Part shown: in pieces, positions 9,101-17,507 of the stretch
How positions within the stretch are numbered: position 1 is the first letter of the stretch
How the letters are laid out: each line of letters opens with the position of its first letter
DNA from: DAOSCP01 sp035379625
Lineage (GTDB): Bacteria > Bacteroidota > Ignavibacteria > Ignavibacteriales > DAOSCP01
DNA: 64,000 nt
Assembly (NCBI GenBank): GCA_035379625.1
Contig: DAOSVM010000006.1
Coordinates: 1 to 64,000, forward strand
Reading direction: 5' to 3'
Translations under genes and position numbers: made by a program
Notes under the pieces: model-generated
The model's input: only the letters and a program-made list of their open reading frames with translations
Databases searched by the model: none
Told to the model about the DNA's origin: nothing

Positions 9101-9172
9101 GATCGCGTAGCTCAGTGGTAGAGCATCTGCCTTTTAAGCAGAGGGTCGATGGTTCAATCCCATCCGCGATCA
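9101..9172 (+). tRNA. tRNA-Lys (anticodon TTT)
   Basis: A full cloverleaf can be drawn. The acceptor arms are gatcgcg and cgcgatc, the D stem gctc/gagc, and the anticodon stem tctgc/gcaga with loop cttttaa (anticodon TTT). The T arm is gatgg-ttcaatc-ccatc and the discriminator base is A. The 3' CCA is not encoded. A promoter precedes it and a strong terminator follows. Confidence 0.97.
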
Positions 9173-9179
9173 CTAAAAA

Positions 9180-9217
9180 AGAGCCTTTAGCTTTTAGCTA
9201 ATGGCTCTTTTTTTTTG
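9180..9217 (+). terminator. Rho-independent terminator after tRNA-Lys
   Basis: A long stem (agagcc-ttagct pairing with agctaa-ggctct, one mismatch) with a 3-base loop is followed by a run of eight or more T. Confidence 0.9.
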
Positions 9218-9352
9218 GTAGACCACAATAAGTGATAAATATTATATAATATTGTACATATATTAATATTAATTATATAAGCATAAAATAATTTGATATT
9301 ATATTATTTTTATATTAACTTACAGTAGGGTATCTTAAACAATGGGGGAAAA

Positions 9353-9799
9353 ATGAAAGCAATTGCTTTATTCATCGTTGCTATAGCTACAACTATAGCT
9401 TTTTCAAAAGAACCTACTTGGGTTCAATTTGCAAAGGGTGAAACAGTTTACGCCTTAGCATTAGAAGGTAATTTTGTCTGGGCTTCTACAGATAAAGGCT
9501 TAATTCGAATCGACAAATTTACTAAAGAGAAAGTATTCTTTAAATTTGCCGATTATAACCTTCCAGAAGTATTAGTAAAATCAATTGCTATTGATAAGAA
9601 TATCAAATGGTTTGGTACTTGGGGGAATGGTTTAATAAAATATGATGGGAAAAAATGGGAAGTATTCAATAGAAAAACATCTGCAATCCCATCGGATTCT
9701 GTGTACTCTGTTTCAGTTGATGCATTCAATAACGTATGGCTTGGAACTGAAGGAGGGCTTGCCATTTATAATGATGAAGGTGTTATAATAAGATTATAA
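9353..9799 (+). CDS. Short secreted propeller-repeat (Reg_prop) protein
   Basis: A 148-residue protein with an N-terminal signal peptide (MKAIALFIVAIATTIAFS). It has about three 'two-component regulator propeller' blades: VWASTDKGLIRIDK, KWFGTWGNGLIKYDGKKWEVF and VWLGTEGGLAIYN. A full propeller needs more blades, and relatives usually run into a T9SS tail. It may therefore be a truncated gene, an oligomer-forming short form, or a minimal domain. The start has a good GGGGGAA ribosome site. It has its own terminator at 9830 and is flanked by tRNA-Lys and a repeat-rich gap. Confidence 0.7.
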   Translation: MKAIALFIVAIATTIAFSKEPTWVQFAKGETVYALALEGNFVWASTDKGLIRIDKFTKEKVFFKFADYNLPEVLVKSIAIDKNIKWFGTWGNGLIKYDGKKWEVFNRKTSAIPSDSVYSVSVDAFNNVWLGTEGGLAIYNDEGVIIRL

Positions 9800-9829
9800 A
9801 AGTAAATTAGATATAATCTTGACATTTAG

Positions 9830-9870
9830 AAGGCAAGGGAGCACTAGTCACCTTGCCTTATTTTGTTTTA
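9830..9870 (+). terminator. Rho-independent terminator after the propeller gene
   Basis: aaggcaagg (9830-9838) pairs with ccttgcctt (9851-9859), with a T-rich tail (attttgtttt). Confidence 0.8.
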
Positions 9871-9882
9871 AATAAATTATAT

Positions 9883-9946
9883 TTAGCTCAGACGGTGTAA
9901 GCATAGCCAGCTCGCTACGCTCGCTGGCAGGCTGACGCCCCAAAAT
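9883..9946 (+). repeat. GC-rich box-hairpin element, copy 2 (left member of inverted pair)
   Basis: Box gctcagacggtgtaagcata, then hairpin 1 with arms gccagc and gctggc, hairpin 2 ggc-tgac-gcc, then an A-rich end (ccaaaata). It faces copy 3 about 150 bp away, in the gap between the convergent genes ending at 9799 and 10208. Confidence 0.85.
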
Positions 9947-10008
9947 AAAGAAACCTTTTAATTTAAATCTAAACTTTATAAATTTGCTATCTTCATGCGC
10001 TACCTATG

Positions 10009-10047
10009 TGGCATTCAATGCCAAAAAGGTGGCATATCAATGCCACC
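10009..10047. repeat. Two small palindromes of a different type
   Basis: tggcattcaatgcca (10009-10023) and ggtggcat-atca-atgccacc (10028-10047) lie between copies 2 and 3 of the GC-rich element. They share the core ggcat/atgcc but have no box. Fragments of the same theme continue to about 10085 (ttggcacc, cggtggc). Confidence 0.6.
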
Positions 10048-10093
10048 CTACATTTATTTTTGGCACCTATTGAAATCGGTGGCAAAATTTTTT

Positions 10094-10163
10094 CGGGCCG
10101 TTCCGGCCCGCTGCCCCTTGCAGGTTATGCTGCAAGGGGCTTAAGCTTATACTGTCTGAGCCA
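10094..10163 (-). repeat. GC-rich box-hairpin element, copy 3 (right member of inverted pair)
   Basis: Read on the minus strand: box gctcagacagtataagctt (near 10162-10144), hairpin 1 gccccttgcag/ctgcaaggggc (11 bp, plus-strand 10113-10140), then hairpin 2 cgggccg-gaa-cggcccg (10110-10094) and an A-tract (T-run 10087-10093 on the plus strand). Confidence 0.88.
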
Positions 10164-10169
10164 ATAAAG

Positions 10170-10198
10170 AAAAAAGGCTCCCTTCTTTAAGAGAGCCT
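10170..10198 (-). terminator. Rho-independent terminator of the metal-uptake operon
   Basis: On the minus strand aggctctctt pairs with aagggagcct around a 4-base loop (aaag), followed by TTTTTT. It lies 10 bp after the TonB-receptor stop. Confidence 0.85.
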
Positions 10199-10207
10199 GA
10201 TATTTTT

Positions 10208-12379
10208 CTACAAATAATATCTTAAACCAGTGTAAAGCATTCTACCTGAGATTGGTCCCCAAATAATTGAAGCATCGAAGTTTTGACTATCTGGATTTTG
10301 ATAATCGATTATTGGATTTTTTTGTTTGTAATCACTTATATTTTGGCAACCGATATAGAAATCCAATAATTTATATTTTAATGTGAATTGGGCGTTAAAG
10401 AGAATAAAATCTGGGGAATGATCTGATAAATTATTGCTTGTATTTGTTGGTAATTTCTTACTTCCGAAGTAATTTGCGTTGAAATCTATTTGATAATTAA
10501 ATGTTGAATAACTTTTGTCAGAGGAATAACTCATATTTATTAAAGCTCGATTAGTGGGCACAAGATATTTATCTTCGTATTGATTATTAATTTTTTGCTT
10601 TGTTGTTAAATATCTATAAGCCAATTTTGTTTCAATCTTTGGATATAATACAAAATTTAATTCTAATTGTAATGAATTGGAATACATACCATTTTTGATG
10701 TTAGAAAATCTAATTTCATCATTTTTATGTAAATCAACTATTGTTGCTTGCGAAAATTTAGTATAAAAATAGTCTACTATAAAAGAAGCATTATTATAAT
10801 TAAAAATGAAGTTATATGTTAAACTTATACCATAATTCTTTGTTCTATCAAAAGATAAACCATATCCGTATGTCGATTTTTTATCTATTTCTATATTTTT
10901 GTTACTCAAAAAAGTTTGAGAGTATTCGTTAAAAATATTAACTGTTCTAAAGCCTTCGCCATAACCAGCTCTTAAAACTAAATCTTCGTTAAATTGATAT
11001 CTTATATGAATTTTAGGAATAATGAAGCTTTTATAATAATTGTGATAGTCATATCTAATTCCAGTTACATAATTGAAATTTTCATTTAATTTGCCACTAA
11101 ATTCTAAAAATGCACCATAAACATTTTCACTTCGGTTATAAATTTTATTTTTGAAAGTTTCATTATATTCATCTAAAATAGCACTTACACCAAATTTTGT
11201 ATTTAAAATTTCGTGTTCAATTTCTACATTATTAATCAAATTCATATAAAATGTTTTCATTTTGCCAGTGTACAACTTTTTAAGGTAATTTGCGTCAGTT
11301 TGGTAGTCGGTATATTGTAGTTGTAGGCCAGTGCTGTTTTTGTCAGAATAAATGTAACCTATTTTGGAATAAATGGAGAATAATTGATTATCTGAAGTAT
11401 ATGGATAATAATTAGTTATTGAGCCACCGTTTCTTCTATCTTTAACAAAGTGGAAACCTGTATTAATTTTAAAATTATCAATAAAAATTTGGAATTTTTG
11501 TAGAATGTTATAATTTTTTGTAGTTGGTATATCAATAAAATTATCATTATTTCTATCAATTTTCATATTACGAATATTTGTATTGATGAAAGTAATACCA
11601 CTAAATTCATGTGATAATTCATATTTATAAGAAGTATTAAATTCAAATCTTTCGTCAGAATCTGCATAAATATTTAAGTATAAGTCTTTTCGATCGTGAT
11701 CGTGCGAAGGGAGTAATTCGAAATCGATACTACCGGTCAAAGCTTCAAAACCATTTATTACGGAACCAACATCTTTTGAATAACTTATGGATTTTAACCA
11801 AGGGCCCGGAATGTATAAAAGACCGAGATTTGTTAATAAACCACGCAAATATGGAATATTTTCTTTGTTCGTTTGTATATTGGAGCCTGTAAATCCCATA
11901 AATTCAATTTGCTTAATACCTGTAATAGCATCGGTGAAACTAACATCAATGGTGGGATTAGTTTCGAAACTTTCCGATAAATTACAACAAGCAGCTTTTT
12001 TAAGTTCTTTCTCTGATATTACTGCTTTTCGATGAACAGCATTAAAATCGTTGTATTCACCAAATCTTGATGAGGTAACTGTAATTTGTTTTAAATTAAT
12101 AGTATTTGGCTGTAAACCTAATGAAAAATTATTTTCGATTTTGTAAAGAGTATCAGTGATAAAACCAACAGCATAAACGATAAGAGGTTTATTGAGTTTT
12201 TGTATAGAAAATTTGCCGTTGTTATCTGATGTAGTTCCAATTTTCGAACCTAAATAATAAATTGCTGCTCCGGCAATTGGTTCTTTGGTTTCGAAATTGT
12301 AAATAATACCATTTATAAATTGGTTTTGTCCAAATGCCAGAAAATTTAGTAGTAGTAATATTATTATTTGTATTTTCAT
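10208..12379 (-). CDS. TonB-dependent outer-membrane receptor, metal-operon type
   Basis: A 723-residue outer-membrane beta-barrel receptor. A signal peptide (MKIQIIILLLLNFLAFG) is followed by a carboxypeptidase-regulatory-like domain (residues ~22-95, GIIYNFETKEPIAGAAIYY). The plug domain (~110-230) contains FMGFTGSNIQTNKENIPYLRG. A long beta-barrel ends in an aromatic-rich strand (MLYTGLRYYL). Related receptors sit with HMA and HYC_CC_PP proteins and are linked to copper or other metal transport; here those two genes lie directly upstream on the same strand. The substrate itself is not shown by the sequence. Confidence 0.9.
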   Translation of the reverse strand: MKIQIIILLLLNFLAFGQNQFINGIIYNFETKEPIAGAAIYYLGSKIGTTSDNNGKFSIQKLNKPLIVYAVGFITDTLYKIENNFSLGLQPNTINLKQITVTSSRFGEYNDFNAVHRKAVISEKELKKAACCNLSESFETNPTIDVSFTDAITGIKQIEFMGFTGSNIQTNKENIPYLRGLLTNLGLLYIPGPWLKSISYSKDVGSVINGFEALTGSIDFELLPSHDHDRKDLYLNIYADSDERFEFNTSYKYELSHEFSGITFINTNIRNMKIDRNNDNFIDIPTTKNYNILQKFQIFIDNFKINTGFHFVKDRRNGGSITNYYPYTSDNQLFSIYSKIGYIYSDKNSTGLQLQYTDYQTDANYLKKLYTGKMKTFYMNLINNVEIEHEILNTKFGVSAILDEYNETFKNKIYNRSENVYGAFLEFSGKLNENFNYVTGIRYDYHNYYKSFIIPKIHIRYQFNEDLVLRAGYGEGFRTVNIFNEYSQTFLSNKNIEIDKKSTYGYGLSFDRTKNYGISLTYNFIFNYNNASFIVDYFYTKFSQATIVDLHKNDEIRFSNIKNGMYSNSLQLELNFVLYPKIETKLAYRYLTTKQKINNQYEDKYLVPTNRALINMSYSSDKSYSTFNYQIDFNANYFGSKKLPTNTSNNLSDHSPDFILFNAQFTLKYKLLDFYIGCQNISDYKQKNPIIDYQNPDSQNFDASIIWGPISGRMLYTGLRYYL

Positions 12380-12399
12380 GGATTTAGTCCCTATTTTTA

Positions 12400-12732
12400 T
12401 TAATGAGTATTAGAGTTGTTTCTGTAAAGACAGCATTCAGGTAAAGTATTATAAATATTATCAGGAGCTTTATAATTTTCAGTATCGTGGCCTGCAGCTG
12501 AAATTCTTTTTTCTAAGGAATCAAGTGATATTGAGTTAGAATAAATAATTTTTAATAACTTGGTTCTTTTATTCCATTTTGCATATTTTACTTCTGGAAT
12601 TTTCAATGCTTCTTCAATTCTATTTTTACACATATTACAATTTCCAAAAACTTTAATAGTTTTTTCAATTTCATCGTTGTTTAATGCAAAAAGTGTTAAT
12701 GAAGTAATGACGATAAATAAAATGCTTTTCAT
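12400..12732 (-). CDS. Secreted heavy-metal-associated (HMA) domain protein
   Basis: A signal peptide (MKSILFIVITSLTLFA) leads to one ferredoxin-like HMA domain with the metal site GNCNMCKNRIE, followed by a tail with CC (LPECCLYR). The tail CC resembles periplasmic copper-binding HMA proteins of Bacteroidota. I chose the ATG at 12732 over 12744 because a GAGGA ribosome site lies at the right distance before it. The gene lies 20 bp upstream of the TonB receptor, and a role in capturing or delivering a soft metal is inferred. Confidence 0.82.
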   Translation of the reverse strand: MKSILFIVITSLTLFALNNDEIEKTIKVFGNCNMCKNRIEEALKIPEVKYAKWNKRTKLLKIIYSNSISLDSLEKRISAAGHDTENYKAPDNIYNTLPECCLYRNNSNTH

Positions 12733-12797
12733 GGCTATCCTCAAATGTTTAATGAATGAATGAAATTAATAAAAAAGTTGATGGTAAATATTAAGGT

Positions 12798-13223
12798 CTA
12801 AATCAGAAGTGAGGAGTTTTTGATATATATTGGGTGTTTATGATTTGCTATTAAAAAATTAATATGCTTAAATGAGAAAAACTCAAATTGTAAGGTTGTT
12901 AAGAAAATAATACTTAATAAAGCTGGTAAGAAAAATATGTTTGATGAATTTTTGATTTGGGAATCATCAATTTTGTAATATTTAACTATGTTTTCGCAAC
13001 AATTAGATTGGGAATTAAATACTGTGGTGGAATTTTCGTTATTAATATTGTTAAGATCCAATTTACAATTGTGTTGACAATCGCAGTTTATATTTGATGA
13101 ATTTATGGAGATTAAATGTTTAGTATTATGGCATATATGATCAATTTCTGTAAAACCGATAAAAGAAATTAAATAACTTAATAAAAGGATAGTATTAATT
13201 ATTTTGATGTTTTTGTTGTTCAT
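12798..13223 (-). CDS. HYC_CC_PP-family-like small metal protein
   Basis: A 141-residue protein with an N-terminal hydrophobic segment (IINTILLLSYLISFIGF). It then has a His/Cys-rich region (HICHNTKH, CDCQHNC, NCCENIVKYY) and a second hydrophobic segment (IFFLPALLSIIFL). The architecture fits the HYC_CC_PP family, which is encoded next to metal TonB receptors in Bacteroidota. It is probably the first gene of the operon with HMA and the receptor. The family's molecular role is not well defined. Confidence 0.7.
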   Translation of the reverse strand: MNNKNIKIINTILLLSYLISFIGFTEIDHICHNTKHLISINSSNINCDCQHNCKLDLNNINNENSTTVFNSQSNCCENIVKYYKIDDSQIKNSSNIFFLPALLSIIFLTTLQFEFFSFKHINFLIANHKHPIYIKNSSLLI

Positions 13224-13309
13224 AACAAAAATATAATATTAATTTTATCAAAAAGCAAGAGCCTGTAAAATTTTTATATAAATGGTATAACATTATTATT
13301 TAGTAGTAT

Positions 13310-13374
13310 AAAAATATCGTTTCAAAAATATAGTATATACAATATATATGTATCGTATATACGATATTAATTTT
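13310..13374. repeat. AT-rich palindrome array upstream of thrA
   Basis: Two or three units of a palindromic motif related to TATCGTATATACGATA, the perfect 16-bp form occurring once here (around 13352-13369). The same unit is arrayed at 17100-17270 and 49128-49298. The rest of the 13224-13476 gap shows no gene. Confidence 0.6.
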
Positions 13375-13476
13375 GTTTAAAGAATTTTATTGAAATGTTT
13401 AAATGAATTTAATATTAAAGATTGATTTTTTTAATATAAATGTATACATTTAAACAAAATACTATTGGAGTAAAAT

Positions 13477-15924
13477 ATGAAAGTAATGAAATTTGGTGGA
13501 TCTTCTGTAGGAAATCCTGAAAGAATAAAAAATGTAATAAAAATTATAAACGATAGTTTATTTACAAACAATATATTGATAGTTGTATTTTCAGCATTTC
13601 AAGGTGTAACGGATGAATTAATTAAATTAGGGAACAAGGCAACATCTGGAGTTTTCCCAGAGGATGATTTTAATACTTTAACAAAAAGACATATGGACGC
13701 AATTACAGAATTAGTTGCGATAAAATATAGAAGTAAAGCAATAGCTGATGTTAAAATAATTCTGAATGAGATAGAAGATATATTAAAAGGTATATCTTAC
13801 ATAAAAGATTTAACACGTAAGACATCAGATGTATTATTAAGTTATGGAGAAAGATTATCTGCCTATATTATTTACAACTCAATGAAACAATATGAAGATA
13901 ACGTATATTATCTTGATAGTAGGGATGTGATCAAAACAGATTCTAACTATGGAATGGCAAATGTAAATTTTGAAATAACGAATAAATTAATACAAAATAG
14001 AATTAACAAGCAAGGGCTATATATAACAACAGGTTTTATAGCATCTGATGAGCAAGGGAACACAACAACTTTAGGAAGAGGTGGTTCTGATTATACTGCT
14101 TCTATATTTGGAGCGGCATTAGGTGTAGAAGTTATTGAAATATGGACAGATGTTGATGGTATTTTGACTGCAGATCCACGTTATGTCCCATCAGCATTTT
14201 CTTTGAAGGATTTAAGTTATGATGAAGCAATGGAACTTTCTCATTTTGGAGCAAAAGTGATTTACCCGCCTACAATGCGCCCAGCGATGATTAAAAAAAT
14301 TCCTATATTAGTTAAAAATTCTTTTAATCCAGAATTTCCGGGCACTAAAATTTGTATTAAGCCAACAAAAAATATTTATGATATTAAAGGAATATCTAGC
14401 TTAAATGACGTTTGTTTGGTTCGTGTGCAAGGAAGTGGTATGATTGGGGTTAGTGGTATTGCTGGAAGGATATTTTCGGCTTTAGCAAAATCTAATATTA
14501 ATGTTATTTTGATAACCCAGGCCTCAAGTGAGCATTCTATTTGTTTTGCAATTTTGCCAGAATATGAAAATCAAGCTTTAAAAGCTTTAAAACAAGAACT
14601 GAAATTAGAGATTGCAAATGGTATTGTAAATGAAATTTTGATAGATAAAAATTTATCAATTGTTGCTGTGGTTGGAGAAAATATGAGGCATCGTGTTGGT
14701 TTAGCAGCTAAGGTTTTTAATTCATTGGGAAAATATGGCGTAAATATTGTTGCTATTGCTCAGGGTTCAACAGAATTAAATATATCAGCTGTTATTTCTA
14801 AAAATGATGTAGCAAAAGCTCAAAATGCTATACATAATGCATTCTTTTTTGCAAATAGGAAAGAAGTTAATTTATTTATTGTAGGTTTAGGATTGATTGG
14901 TAAAACATTTTTAAAACAAATTAATGAGCGAATTGATTATTTGGTTGAATACCATAATATTCAGCCCAAAATTGTTGGTATTGCTAATTCTAAAAAAATG
15001 CTTATTGATGAGAATGGTATCGATATTTCGCAGATTGATGAAAAATTAATTGATGGTAAAAAAACTGATTTAACTATTTTTACTCAAAAAATGCAAGATT
15101 TAGCTATTCCAAATAAGATTTTTATAGATTGTACAGCTAGTGAAGAGCCTATTAATTTTTATCCTGAAATATTAAATAATAGAATATTTATTGTTACACC
15201 GAATAAAAAAGCAAATTCTTCAAATATTAAATTTTATCATAAAATTCATTCGGCTGCTAAAGAAAATTATGCTGGTTTTTATTACGAAGCTAATGTAGGA
15301 GCAGGTTTACCAATTATTAATACAATTAAAGATTTAATTGCATCCGGTGATGAAATTATTAAAATTGAAGGTGTACTATCTGGTACTATAAGTTATTTAT
15401 TTAATAATTTAAAAGGGAATAAAAAATTTAGTGATATTTTAACAGAGATTAAGGGTAAAGGTTTCCTTGAACCAGATCCAAGAGATGATTTAAGTGGGAT
15501 GGATGTTGCCCGTAAAATTCTAATTCTTGCAAGAGAAGCAGGTAGCTTAATTGATTTAAATAAAGTAAATGTTGAAAATTTAATTCCTAAACATATTAAT
15601 ATAGTAAGCGTTGAAAATTTTTGGAATAAAATTTACTTATTGGATGATTATTACGAAAAATTAATCGAAAAAGCTGATAAATCTAATACAGTTTTGAGAT
15701 ATATTGCTACATATAACAAAATTGAGGATAAAGCAAATGCTAAGATTAACTTTATTCCTAAGGAACATCCATTTTTCAATTTAAGAAATAGTGAAAATAT
15801 AGTCGCAATTTATACAAATAGATATTTGGAGTTGCCGTTAATTGTTAAAGGACCAGGAGCCGGCGCAGAAGTAACTGCAGGGGGCGTTTTTGCTGATTTC
15901 TTAAAAGCTGCTAAAGTAATTTAA
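13477..15924 (+). CDS. thrA: Bifunctional aspartate kinase / homoserine dehydrogenase I
   Basis: One polypeptide carries the first and third steps from aspartate to homoserine. The kinase domain (about 1-300) opens with MKFGGSSVGNPERI and has TLGRGGSDYTAS. ACT regulatory domains (~315-460) include the FSALAKSNINVILITQASSEHSI pattern, which in the family binds threonine for feedback inhibition. The homoserine dehydrogenase part (~465-815) has an NAD(P) site FIVGLGLIGKTF and the catalytic region PDPRDDLSGMDVARK. Length (815) is normal. thrB follows after 9 bp. A GGAG ribosome site precedes the ATG. Confidence 0.96.
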   Translation: MKVMKFGGSSVGNPERIKNVIKIINDSLFTNNILIVVFSAFQGVTDELIKLGNKATSGVFPEDDFNTLTKRHMDAITELVAIKYRSKAIADVKIILNEIEDILKGISYIKDLTRKTSDVLLSYGERLSAYIIYNSMKQYEDNVYYLDSRDVIKTDSNYGMANVNFEITNKLIQNRINKQGLYITTGFIASDEQGNTTTLGRGGSDYTASIFGAALGVEVIEIWTDVDGILTADPRYVPSAFSLKDLSYDEAMELSHFGAKVIYPPTMRPAMIKKIPILVKNSFNPEFPGTKICIKPTKNIYDIKGISSLNDVCLVRVQGSGMIGVSGIAGRIFSALAKSNINVILITQASSEHSICFAILPEYENQALKALKQELKLEIANGIVNEILIDKNLSIVAVVGENMRHRVGLAAKVFNSLGKYGVNIVAIAQGSTELNISAVISKNDVAKAQNAIHNAFFFANRKEVNLFIVGLGLIGKTFLKQINERIDYLVEYHNIQPKIVGIANSKKMLIDENGIDISQIDEKLIDGKKTDLTIFTQKMQDLAIPNKIFIDCTASEEPINFYPEILNNRIFIVTPNKKANSSNIKFYHKIHSAAKENYAGFYYEANVGAGLPIINTIKDLIASGDEIIKIEGVLSGTISYLFNNLKGNKKFSDILTEIKGKGFLEPDPRDDLSGMDVARKILILAREAGSLIDLNKVNVENLIPKHINIVSVENFWNKIYLLDDYYEKLIEKADKSNTVLRYIATYNKIEDKANAKINFIPKEHPFFNLRNSENIVAIYTNRYLELPLIVKGPGAGAEVTAGGVFADFLKAAKVI

Positions 15925-15933
15925 GGGTTTAAG

Positions 15934-16875
15934 ATGTTAAAAAAAAATTATATTAAAGTATTTTCTCCCGCTACAATAGCTAATTTTACTTGTGGTTTTG
16001 ATATTTTCGGTGTTGCATTGGAAAATCCTGGTGATGTTGTAGAAATAGAAATTAACAATAATTCAAATGGAATAAAAATTTTGGAAATTACTGGCGATAA
16101 TGGATTGTTACCTTATGAAATAGAAAAGAACACAGTAACAATATCTTTATTAAAGTTTTTGAATGATTTTGATTTAAAAGTTGGTTTAAATATTAAAATA
16201 CATAAAAAAATGCCATTTGGTAGTGGCTTGGGATCAAGTGCTGCAAGTAGTGTAGCTGGCGTATATGCGTTAAATCAGATGTTAGAAAATCCTTTGCCTA
16301 AAGATAAATTATTGGAATATGTTTTAGAAGGCGAAAAAAAAGTAAGTGGTTCTATTCACGCTGATAATGTTGCTGCTTGTTTGTATGGTGGATTTATTAT
16401 TGTTAAGCAATATCCGAAATTGGAAATTATAAAATTAAATGTGAAAAAAAATTATTATTTCTCAATAATACATCCGCATATCGAAGTAAAAACCGAAGAT
16501 GCTAGAAAGATTTTGCGAAAGGATATTAAATTAGAACTTGTAACTAAACAATGGGGTAATATTGCTACAACAGTAATTGCTTTGCAAAATGGTGATGACG
16601 AATTGTTGAAAAATTCTTTGATTGATATAATAATTGAGCCTGTCAGATCAATATTTATTCCGGAATTTACCACCATTAAAAATATTGCTTATGAAAATGG
16701 TGCACTTGCTGCAAGCATTTCTGGTTCCGGCCCATCAGTTTTTTCTGTTTTTAATGATAAATCATTGGCTGAAATTTCGCTAAATTTACAAGCTGAGGCA
16801 CTTAAAAAAATTGGAATTTCATCGGATCTTTATATTAGCCAGATGAATTTTGAAGGTGTAAAGGTAATTCCTTGA
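15934..16875 (+). CDS. thrB: Homoserine kinase
   Basis: A GHMP-family kinase that phosphorylates homoserine. It shows SPATIANFTCGFDIFG at the N terminus, the ATP-binding MPFGSGLGSSAASSVAG near residues 93-109, and SISGSGPSVFSVF at the C-terminal end. Length (313) is typical. It forms a short operon with thrA. The expected third gene, thrC (threonine synthase), does not follow; instead there is a 655-bp gap filled by repeats and a convergent gene. Confidence 0.95.
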   Translation: MLKKNYIKVFSPATIANFTCGFDIFGVALENPGDVVEIEINNNSNGIKILEITGDNGLLPYEIEKNTVTISLLKFLNDFDLKVGLNIKIHKKMPFGSGLGSSAASSVAGVYALNQMLENPLPKDKLLEYVLEGEKKVSGSIHADNVAACLYGGFIIVKQYPKLEIIKLNVKKNYYFSIIHPHIEVKTEDARKILRKDIKLELVTKQWGNIATTVIALQNGDDELLKNSLIDIIIEPVRSIFIPEFTTIKNIAYENGALAASISGSGPSVFSVFNDKSLAEISLNLQAEALKKIGISSDLYISQMNFEGVKVIP

Positions 16876-16912
16876 TTATTTTAAATTTATAGATATTGAA
16901 GAGAATCTTTAT

Positions 16913-16980
16913 ATTTAGCTCGGACGGTGTAGGCTTAAGCCCGTGCGCTGTGCGCACGGGCGGGCTGAAGCCCAAAATAT
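16913..16980 (+). repeat. GC-rich box-hairpin element, copy 4 (left member of inverted pair)
   Basis: Box gctcggacggtgtaggctta, then hairpin 1 gcccgtgcgc (16939-16948), loop tgt, gcgcacgggc (16952-16961), 10 bp perfect. Hairpin 2 is gggc-tgaa-gccc and the end is aaaatat. It lies 38 bp after the thrB stop. Confidence 0.9.
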
Positions 16981-17094
16981 TCGATTTACTACGCTATATA
17001 CAACCTTTTATCAATTGCTTCCAATAATTATATATTTACCATATAGATTTAACATAAATATTTTAATTTGGTTGCAAATTTTAAAAGCCTGATA

Positions 17095-17270
17095 ATATTT
17101 TCGTAAAAATGATATAATTGTATTTACGATATATTAACAAAATTCAGAAATATATTTGTATTTACAATATAATTGTATATACGATATATTAGTAATTTTC
17201 GATGACATATTTGTAAATACGATATAATAGCTTTTACGATATAATTGTAAATGCAATTATATTATAAAAA
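17095..17270. repeat. Array of AT-rich palindromic units
   Basis: About seven degenerate units of 16-20 bp with the form TTGTAwwTACGATATA, spaced irregularly. Individual units mix tcgta/ttgta on the left with tacga/tacaa/tgcaa on the right, so each is a near palindrome. The array lies between the inverted GC-rich copies 4 and 5. No open frame of any merit covers it. Confidence 0.7.
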
Positions 17271-17429
17271 AACATCGCATCAAATGTAAAAATTTGCAAA
17301 ATTACATATTAGCTTCGTTAAAAGCTTAATTTTTATCTAACACTTTACGGGTTGCCTGGTATTTTGGAAAGATATGAGTATAAAGGCTCAAAGCACTACA
17401 CTTTGTTAGGTGTCAAAGAAAAGATTTTT

Positions 17430-17507
17430 AGCGGGCCGGAACTGCCCGCTGCCCCTTGCGGCTTGTCACAAGCCGCAAGGGGCTTAAGCTTACACCGTCT
17501 GAGTAAT
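17430..17507 (-). repeat. GC-rich box-hairpin element, copy 5 (right member of inverted pair)
   Basis: On the minus strand: box ctcagacggtgtaagctt, hairpin 1 with a 15-bp perfect stem (plus-strand 17451-17483, arms gccccttgcggcttg and caagccgcaaggggc, loop tca), then hairpin 2 gcgggc/gcccgc (17431-17449). The upstream T-run (17426-17429) is the usual A-tract on the other strand. It lies 23 bp from the convergent U32 gene stop. Confidence 0.9.

Noticed and set aside
9818..9826. TTGACA-like promoter after the propeller gene
   Set aside because: It is followed at once by a rho-independent terminator and by no gene on that strand.
9883..9946. GC-rich elements as ordinary rho-independent terminators
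   Set aside because: In the box orientation the hairpins are followed by an A-tract, not a T-tract, and real terminators already precede copies 2, 3, 6 and 8.
11787..12035. An 82-codon plus-strand frame inside the TonB receptor
   Set aside because: It is antisense to a well-conserved receptor frame and has no ribosome site or recognisable product.
17095..17270. AT-unit array considered as a CRISPR array
   Set aside because: Units are degenerate and palindromic, spacing is irregular, there are no unique 30-40 bp spacers, and no cas genes are nearby.
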